From positions 1-36,771 of the forward strand of contig CALHLF010000074.1 in assembly GCA_938034905.1 (NCBI GenBank): 36,771 nt of DNA. Direction: 5' to 3'. The translations under genes and the position numbers were made by a program. Below, piece by piece: positions 32,403 to 36,771 of this stretch (within the stretch, counting starts at the first letter, position 1; the number at the start of each line of letters is the position of its first letter). The notes beneath the pieces are model-generated. The model saw nothing but the letters and a program-made list of their open reading frames with translations. It was not told the origin of the DNA and ran no database searches. Source of the stretch: an uncultured bacterium. GTDB taxonomy: Bacteria; Dictyoglomota; Dictyoglomia; Dictyoglomales; Dictyoglomaceae.

Positions 32403-33239
32403 CTACAGGATATTACTTAAGGATTTTTTTAATGACTCTTCGTAGTAGGGAAGATCATCCATATTGTAGAGCTTTAAAATGTAGTTTTCTAAGACAGAAT
32501 AAAGGGGCCTTTTGGCAGGAGCTTTATAAGTTTCTGGAGTTATTTTTATGATCTTCTCCTTTGAAAAACCTAAAAACTCTGCTACTTTGCATGCAAAATC
32601 ATATCTTGTTATTACCCCTTTATTTACTATGTGATATGTACCGTATAATTTTGTTTTTGATAGCTCTTTTACTTTTCTTACCAAATCTCCAGCATAGGTA
32701 CATGAGGCATAATGGTAGTTAGTAAAATACATTTCTTTTCCTTCTTTTAAACCGTTATAAATTTGAGTTAAAGCATTATTGCCATATTCCCCAAAAACAT
32801 AGGAAGTTCTAATAATAAAATATTTTCTGCAAAATTCTTTTGTAAAAATCTCTCCTGCAAGTTTTGTCCTTCCATATACATTTATAGGATTTGGAGGATC
32901 AAACTCCGTATAAGGAGAGTTTTTTTCGCCAGAGAAAACATAATCAGTACTTATATATATTAATGGAATATCAAGAATTGAGCATGCAATAGCTATATGT
33001 TTAGTTCCAAGGGCATTTGTTTTCCATGCTTCATCAGGATTTTCCTCACATAAATCAGGAGATCTAATAGCAGCAGGATGGATTATTAAATCTGGTTTTA
33101 AACTGATAATTTTCTCAATTGTCTCCTTTTCCTCTATATTTATATCTTTATGAGAGAGAGGTATAATCTCTTCTTCCTCAAAAGCTTTAACAAAGTATTG
33201 TCCTAAAAATCCCTGCGCACCTGTAATTAAGACTTTCAT
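32403..33239 (-). CDS. dTDP-4-dehydrorhamnose reductase-like (RmlD) protein
   Basis: The 278-residue extended SDR has GAQGFLGQYF (Gly-x-x-Gly-x-x-Gly, residues 7-13), DINIEE, IIHPAAIRSPDLCEENPDEAWKTN (the RmlD C-x-x-x-P-x-x-A segment), STDYVFSGEK, and YGRTKLAGE (YxxxK). This matches RmlD and relatives that reduce 4-keto sugar nucleotides or make sugar precursors for surface glycans. There is no rmlA, B or C nearby, so the precise product is uncertain; UDP- and GDP-linked substrates are possible. The start is leaderless-like. It lies opposite the polysaccharide genes and, with the c-di-GMP gene, on one transcript. Confidence 0.8.
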   Translation of the reverse strand: MKVLITGAQGFLGQYFVKAFEEEEIIPLSHKDINIEEKETIEKIISLKPDLIIHPAAIRSPDLCEENPDEAWKTNALGTKHIAIACSILDIPLIYISTDYVFSGEKNSPYTEFDPPNPINVYGRTKLAGEIFTKEFCRKYFIIRTSYVFGEYGNNALTQIYNGLKEGKEMYFTNYHYASCTYAGDLVRKVKELSKTKLYGTYHIVNKGVITRYDFACKVAEFLGFSKEKIIKITPETYKAPAKRPLYSVLENYILKLYNMDDLPYYEESLKKSLSNIL

Positions 33240-33246
33240 ATATATT

Positions 33247-33276
33247 ATTAAACCATTTTTTAATATAATTTTTCAA
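33247..33276 (-). promoter_or_regulatory. Promoter of the RmlD-like gene
   Basis: TTGAAA (33276-33271), an 18-base spacer and TTTAAT (33252-33247) on the minus strand, with seven bases (33246-33240) before the ATG at 33239. There is no ribosome site; transcription is expected to start at the ATG or within a few bases of it. Confidence 0.55.
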
Positions 33277-33288
33277 GTTATATAATAA

Positions 33289-33321
33289 CTGATCTGTGAT
33301 GAAAAAGGGACTACAGGTCAG
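33289..33321. repeat. Inverted repeat between divergent surface-sugar genes
   Basis: CTGATCTGT (33289-33297) pairs with ACAGGTCAG (33313-33321) over nine positions, one of them G-T, with a 15-base gap. It sits between two divergent promoters; an operator or small hairpin role is possible. Confidence 0.4.
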
Positions 33322-33333
33322 AATATACAGATG

Positions 33334-33363
33334 TTGAAGAGGAGAAAAATTTGTTGATATAAT
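33334..33363 (+). promoter_or_regulatory. Promoter of the Wzy/WaaL-like gene
   Basis: TTGAAG (33334-33339), an 18-base spacer and TATAAT (33358-33363), with seven bases to the ATG at 33371. There is no ribosome site between the -10 box and the start codon, so the message is predicted to be leaderless. Confidence 0.65.
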
Positions 33364-33370
33364 AAATTTT

Positions 33371-34480
33371 ATGAAAGATGGTATTATTTTTATTTTTAGT
33401 TTTCTTTTAGGAATAGGTGGAGGAAGTTTTGGCGCTGTAATTTACTTTTTAAGTAATATCTATAAAATTAAAAATTTAGTTTCATCATTTAAAAAATTAA
33501 ATCCGTTCCTATTTTTCTTTATGCTTAGTTTCTTTTTGTCATCAGTCCTTTCTCCCTTTAGAGCCTTTTCCTTAGCTAATTTTTTGGTTCTTTTCTTTAT
33601 GTTTATTATCTATATTTTTTTGACAAAGGAAGAATTTGATGAAAGTAAGAGGGAAAGATTTTGGGATTATTTTATCTTTGGAACCTCTTTGATAGCTTTC
33701 TCAGGAATAACCGTATTTTTTTATAAGGATTTTTATGCGGAAACTTCCTTTATTGGGAAAAATGGATTAGGAACTTTGCTGGCTACAGGGATTCCTATTA
33801 TACAGGGAAAGATAATAAATAATCCAAAAGATAATTTATGGTACTATCTTTGCCTATTTATCACTATTACGGGTTTGATACTCACCATGTCTCAAGGAGC
33901 AATTATAGGATTTATAGTAGGAGAGATTTTATTCTTTATTTTAGGGGATAGAAAGGTTAAAAGGAATATTCTAATTTTAACTCTATTAGGCCTTTTTATA
34001 TTATCTTTTTTCCTTGTTAAATCATTGATTGTAGGAGATGGTTTATTTTCCTTTTTCAAAACAAGGATAGATCCCTTTTCCAGTTCCAAAACCCAAAGAA
34101 TTCTTATATGGAAAACAGCTTGGAAGATATTCTTGGATTATCCTATAACAGGAGTGGGATTTGCATCCTTTAGCAAGATATATCCTATATATAGATTGCC
34201 AGGAGCTATAGAAGAGAGTATGTCTTTTGCCCATAATCTTCCTCTTAATCTTCTTGCTGAAACAGGAATATTAGGGTTTTTAGGTTTTCTTGCCTTATTT
34301 ATTAGGGTTATTTTTTCGGGATTTAAGAGCTATTTTAAGGAAAAAAATCCTTTTATCCTTTCTTTATTAAGTAGTTTTTTAATCTATATGACCCATCAGT
34401 TATTTGATGGAACTATGTGGTCCTTTCATTTAGGTATCATCTTTTTTGTTTTTATAGCCTTTTTAGATTATGAAAAATAG
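33371..34480 (+). CDS. O-antigen ligase/polymerase family membrane protein
   Basis: This 369-residue polytopic protein has around ten hydrophobic helices. The long periplasmic loop near residues 215-290 contains KTQRILIWKTAWKIF, YPITGVGFASFSKIYPIY, and SFAHNLPLNLLAETGILGF, which is the Wzy_C/WaaL signature (GxGxxxF then H-N-x-x-L-x-x-x-x-E-x-G). Such proteins polymerise or ligate lipid-linked glycans at the outer face of the inner membrane. The overlap with the GT4 gene (11 bases) places it in a surface polysaccharide operon. Polymerase and ligase cannot be separated by sequence. Confidence 0.85.
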   Translation: MKDGIIFIFSFLLGIGGGSFGAVIYFLSNIYKIKNLVSSFKKLNPFLFFFMLSFFLSSVLSPFRAFSLANFLVLFFMFIIYIFLTKEEFDESKRERFWDYFIFGTSLIAFSGITVFFYKDFYAETSFIGKNGLGTLLATGIPIIQGKIINNPKDNLWYYLCLFITITGLILTMSQGAIIGFIVGEILFFILGDRKVKRNILILTLLGLFILSFFLVKSLIVGDGLFSFFKTRIDPFSSSKTQRILIWKTAWKIFLDYPITGVGFASFSKIYPIYRLPGAIEESMSFAHNLPLNLLAETGILGFLGFLALFIRVIFSGFKSYFKEKNPFILSLLSSFLIYMTHQLFDGTMWSFHLGIIFFVFIAFLDYEK

Positions 34481-35546
34481 AATTCTTTTTCTTCTTCCCT
34501 ATTTTGGTATAGGGGGTACAGAGATTCATGTTATTGAGCTTATCAATGCTTTAAAAGATACCTATGAAACAAAGATTGTAGCTCCTTATGGTAGAGGTGT
34601 GGAGCTTTTAAAGCAATATAATATTTCTTATTCGGAAGTGCCTTTATTGTCCCTTTTAAATTATGGAAAATATCTTGATTCCTTAAGGAAAATTATCTTA
34701 GATTTTAAACCAGAGATTATCCATGTTCATGGAGCTCATGAACTCACCTATTTAGCTAAAAGAGTTTCCCCTTCTACTCCCATAATATTTACATGTCATG
34801 GATACAATTCAGATTATCCCCTTTTAGATTATAAATTTTCCGCCTTTTTTAATAACAAGTATAGTAAAAAGGTGATAGCAGTCTCAAATTATGAAAGGAT
34901 AAATTTGTTAAAGGCAGGATTATTAGAAAATAAGTTAGTAGTTATCCATAATGGTATTCATGAGAATAAAGATAGAAGAGAATTGCCTATAAAAATTGAT
35001 GGCTTTATCTTAGGGACTTGTTCTCGTCTTGACAAAAAGAAGGGAATTAATTATCTCATTGAGGCTTTCCAAAAGATAAGAGAGAAAGTTAAAGATATTC
35101 ATTTGGTTATTATAGGAGATGGAAAGGAGAGAGGGAATTTAGAAAAACTTGTTTCTCAGGATAATAAAAAATATGTTCATTTTCTTGGAAATATTCCCGA
35201 AGCAAGATCTTATTTTCATAATTTTCATTTATTTATACTTCCCTCTTTAAATGAATCCTTCGGAATTGTAATTTTAGAGGTCATGAGTCAAAAAATACCT
35301 GTAATAGCTACAAGAGTGGGAGGTATACCAGAAATTATTAAGGACGGAGAGACAGGAATTTTAGTGCCCCCAAAAGATGTAAAAGTATTAAAAGAAGCTA
35401 TTATTGATCTTCTCAAGAATGAAGATCTTAGGAATAAGATTGGAGAAAGGGGATATATAAGGTATAAGGAGAACTTTACTTTAGAGAAGATGGTAGAAAA
35501 GATTTCTAAAATTTATGAGGAGATTCTTTTTAATTCCTCTAAATAG
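34470..35546 (+). CDS. Glycosyltransferase family 4
   Basis: This GT-B retaining glycosyltransferase (358 residues) shows LLPYFGIGGTEIHVIELINAL near residues 6-26, IIHVHGAHELTYLAKRV, ILGTCSRLDKKKGINYLIEAF near 180-200, and the C-terminal LPSLNESFGIVILEVMSQKIPVIATRVGGIPEII with the E-x7-E nucleotide-binding motif. It transfers an activated sugar to a lipid-linked glycan in the cytoplasm or membrane interface. No ribosome site; translation is coupled to the upstream gene by an 11-base overlap. Its tail overlaps the convergent GT2 gene by 34 bases. Confidence 0.9.
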   Translation: MKNRILFLLPYFGIGGTEIHVIELINALKDTYETKIVAPYGRGVELLKQYNISYSEVPLLSLLNYGKYLDSLRKIILDFKPEIIHVHGAHELTYLAKRVSPSTPIIFTCHGYNSDYPLLDYKFSAFFNNKYSKKVIAVSNYERINLLKAGLLENKLVVIHNGIHENKDRRELPIKIDGFILGTCSRLDKKKGINYLIEAFQKIREKVKDIHLVIIGDGKERGNLEKLVSQDNKKYVHFLGNIPEARSYFHNFHLFILPSLNESFGIVILEVMSQKIPVIATRVGGIPEIIKDGETGILVPPKDVKVLKEAIIDLLKNEDLRNKIGERGYIRYKENFTLEKMVEKISKIYEEILFNSSK

Positions 35547-36409
35547 ATCTTGTTAAGTACTCCTGAGAGAATAATGGTAGAAAGAGTGTTATATCCTCTT
35601 TTTTCAGCCCATCTCCAAAACCTTTCCACATTTCTTTCATTAATTAATCCAAAGATTCTTTGTATAAAATTTCCTATCTCGTAGACTTTTCCAAATTGTA
35701 TCATCATTTTTACTTCAAGGATTGGATGTTTTTTATAAAAATATATAGCAGATCTTGCTCTTTCCCTTTCTTTTTCAAAAAGATAGGAGAGATTTTTTAA
35801 ATTAGGGGGAATAGTAAGATGCCATACCCTTACTTTATCTGAATTTATAAGTTTTATATTTAGTTTTTTAAGTCTAATTCCAAGTTCTAAATCTTCCCAT
35901 CCATAGAAGGTGAAGTTTTCATCAAAAAATCCAGTCTTTAATAATGTTTCTTTTGATACACTTGCATTTCCAGTGGCGAAAAAAGCTGAAGAGATATCCC
36001 TTAGTTTAAATTTTTCCTCCCATGGTTTTTCCCAGTTATAAGTGTTTATTACAGGTCCTTGAACTAAAACTTTAAATTTATTTTCTCTTTGAATTTCATA
36101 GTGATTTTTAAGAAAATCTCTATTTACAAATATATCGCTATCAATAAATATAATTAATTTTCCTTTAGCTATATTTAGAGCTAAGTTTCTTGCATGGGCA
36201 GGTCCCTTTCTTTCAGAAGAGTATATATATTTCAAGTTTTTATAAATACTTTTGAGATTTTCAATATAATCTTTGGTTTCATCAATTGATCCATCATCAG
36301 ATACTATTACCTCATATTCTCCTTCAAAATCTTGGTTTAGTATTTGAGGAAGAACAATCTCTAAAAGCTTTCTTCTATTATATGTAGGAATAATTACACT
36401 TACATGCAT
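35513..36409 (-). CDS. Glycosyltransferase family 2
   Basis: This GT-A glycosyltransferase (298 residues) starts MHVSVIIPTYNRRKLLE, has DGSIDETKDYI, then AHARNLALNIAKGKLIIFIDSD with the metal-binding DSD near residues 100-102, and FYGWEDLELGIRLKK near 165-180 (the E-D catalytic base region of the GT2/GT7-C type). A basic C-terminal helical segment follows. It builds surface glycan chains. It is on the minus strand, converging on the GT4 gene with a 34-base overlap, which implies some antisense pairing of the two messages. Confidence 0.9.
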   Translation of the reverse strand: MHVSVIIPTYNRRKLLEIVLPQILNQDFEGEYEVIVSDDGSIDETKDYIENLKSIYKNLKYIYSSERKGPAHARNLALNIAKGKLIIFIDSDIFVNRDFLKNHYEIQRENKFKVLVQGPVINTYNWEKPWEEKFKLRDISSAFFATGNASVSKETLLKTGFFDENFTFYGWEDLELGIRLKKLNIKLINSDKVRVWHLTIPPNLKNLSYLFEKERERARSAIYFYKKHPILEVKMMIQFGKVYEIGNFIQRIFGLINERNVERFWRWAEKRGYNTLSTIILSGVLNKIYLEELKRISS

Positions 36410-36509
36410 AGGTTAAATTATATCAAATTATAAAGAGATTTAATATTCTTATAGATATTCTTCCTCTTTAAAACATAAAAAAGCCGATAAATTTTTTATT
36501 TCTTTTTAC

Positions 36510-36736
36510 ATGGAAATTAGAGTATTAGTTCTTGTTAATATGATTAGGGATTGCAAGTTATTAGAAAAATTTGAAAAAGATTTTATAGCAAAGGATAAGA
36601 TGAGCTTTGAAGAAGCGATAAAACTCTTCGAGGCTATGTGGAATGAAGCTATATCATTAAATTTCTATCCCCTAAAGATCCCCTCGAAGGTATCGAAGTA
36701 GATATTAGAATAGTGAAGATATTAAATAAATTATAA
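36510..36736 (+). pseudogene. Small partner gene of a nucleotidyltransferase, frameshifted
   Basis: The frame from 36510 (or an inner ATG at 36540) encodes MIRDCKLLEKFEKDFIAKDK and MSFEEAIKLFEAMWNEAISLNFYP, then stops at 36701. If one G is added after AAAG at 36677, the frame continues LKDPLEGIEVDIRIVKILNKL to TAA at 36734-36736. From memory, small proteins ending KDPLEGIEVDIR occur upstream of nucleotidyltransferases of the AbiEii/MNT kind, which would fit. The following gene begins inside this stop (TAATG), so the two are a coupled pair. The frameshift would break the partner protein. Confidence 0.65.
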
Positions 36737-36771
36737 TGTTTGAAGAACTTTTAGCAAAAATTGGGGAAGCT
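36736..36771 (+). CDS. Start of a nucleotidyltransferase-like gene (partial)
   Basis: Twelve codons only, MFEELLAKIGEA, run to the window edge. This opening matches what I recall for AbiEii/MNT-type nucleotidyltransferases, which go on to a GGQA...GxxR-x-T-x-D-x-D motif. The ATG shares a base with the stop of the small gene upstream, as expected for a toxin/antitoxin-like or regulatory pair. Identity rests on this short stretch and on the partner gene. Confidence 0.45.
   Translation, partial: MFEELLAKIGEA

Noticed and set aside
1-36771. tRNA, rRNA or CRISPR arrays
   Set aside because: No cloverleaf with the GTTCRANNC T-loop, no rRNA core sequence and no regularly spaced repeats were seen in the intergenic regions.

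Overview
The window is AT-rich (roughly one third G+C by eye) and densely coded, with strong AAGGAGG-type ribosome binding sites, frequent AGA arginine codons and Lys/Glu/Ile-rich proteins, as in a low-GC thermophilic bacterium. RNase HIII, a Pif1-WYL helicase, a DUF1659/DUF2922/YvrJ gene set and a DUF2207 protein fit a Dictyoglomus-like organism or a thermophilic Firmicutes relative. This placement is inference from gene content; there is no rRNA or tRNA to confirm it.

Layout. 1-1473: the end of an AEC-type permease and a Ca2+/cation antiporter. 1499-1772: coding remnants, possibly of a transposase. 1773-4721 (minus): ThuA-like protein, VOC protein and DUF2207 membrane protein. 4840-7078: a cysteine desulfurase and mnmA under a consensus promoter, a tRNA 2-thiouridine pair. 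7064-7755: a WD40-repeat gene broken by one frameshift in a G5 run. 7809-9411: divergent SDR oxidoreductase and prmA. 9430-10652 (minus): a five-gene cassette of tiny proteins, DUF1659, DUF2922, a Cys-rich protein, an M15 peptidase without signal peptide, and a 48-residue YvrJ membrane protein. 10730-11892: RNase HIII and a DUF6504 protein. 12007-15043: a lipoprotein with duplicated fibronectin-like modules behind two perfect CRP-like palindromes, and a secreted beta-rich protein. 15044-18534 (minus): Pif1-WYL helicase, glucose-6-phosphate dehydrogenase and dCTP deaminase. 18668-20489: a small sigma-like factor and, converging on it, a PAS-GGDEF-HD-GYP protein. 20690-23729: a carbohydrate ABC importer without its own ATPase. 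23854-26376: a nickel/cobalt ECF importer. 26467-27225: a secreted three-repeat lectin-like protein behind another CRP-like site. 27266-28728 (minus): glycerate 2-kinase and a coupled 53-residue protein. 28848-29112: a decayed gene. 29138-33239 (minus): a LacI-sensor/GAF/GGDEF/HD-GYP protein downstream of an RmlD-like reductase. 33371-36409: polysaccharide genes (Wzy/WaaL-like, GT4, GT2). 36510-36771: a frameshifted small gene followed by the start of a nucleotidyltransferase gene.

The best candidate for an under-described system is the 9430-10652 cassette. It joins a holin-sized membrane protein to a leaderless murein peptidase through translational coupling, with no other phage genes, behind DUF1659 and DUF2922 and an internal GC-rich hairpin. 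A small sigma-like factor with its own repeat-decorated promoter lies about 8 kb away. Also notable are CRP-like sites shared by two genes for secreted proteins, several promoters that place the start codon at or near +1 (leaderless mRNAs), and several genes damaged by single-base frameshifts.
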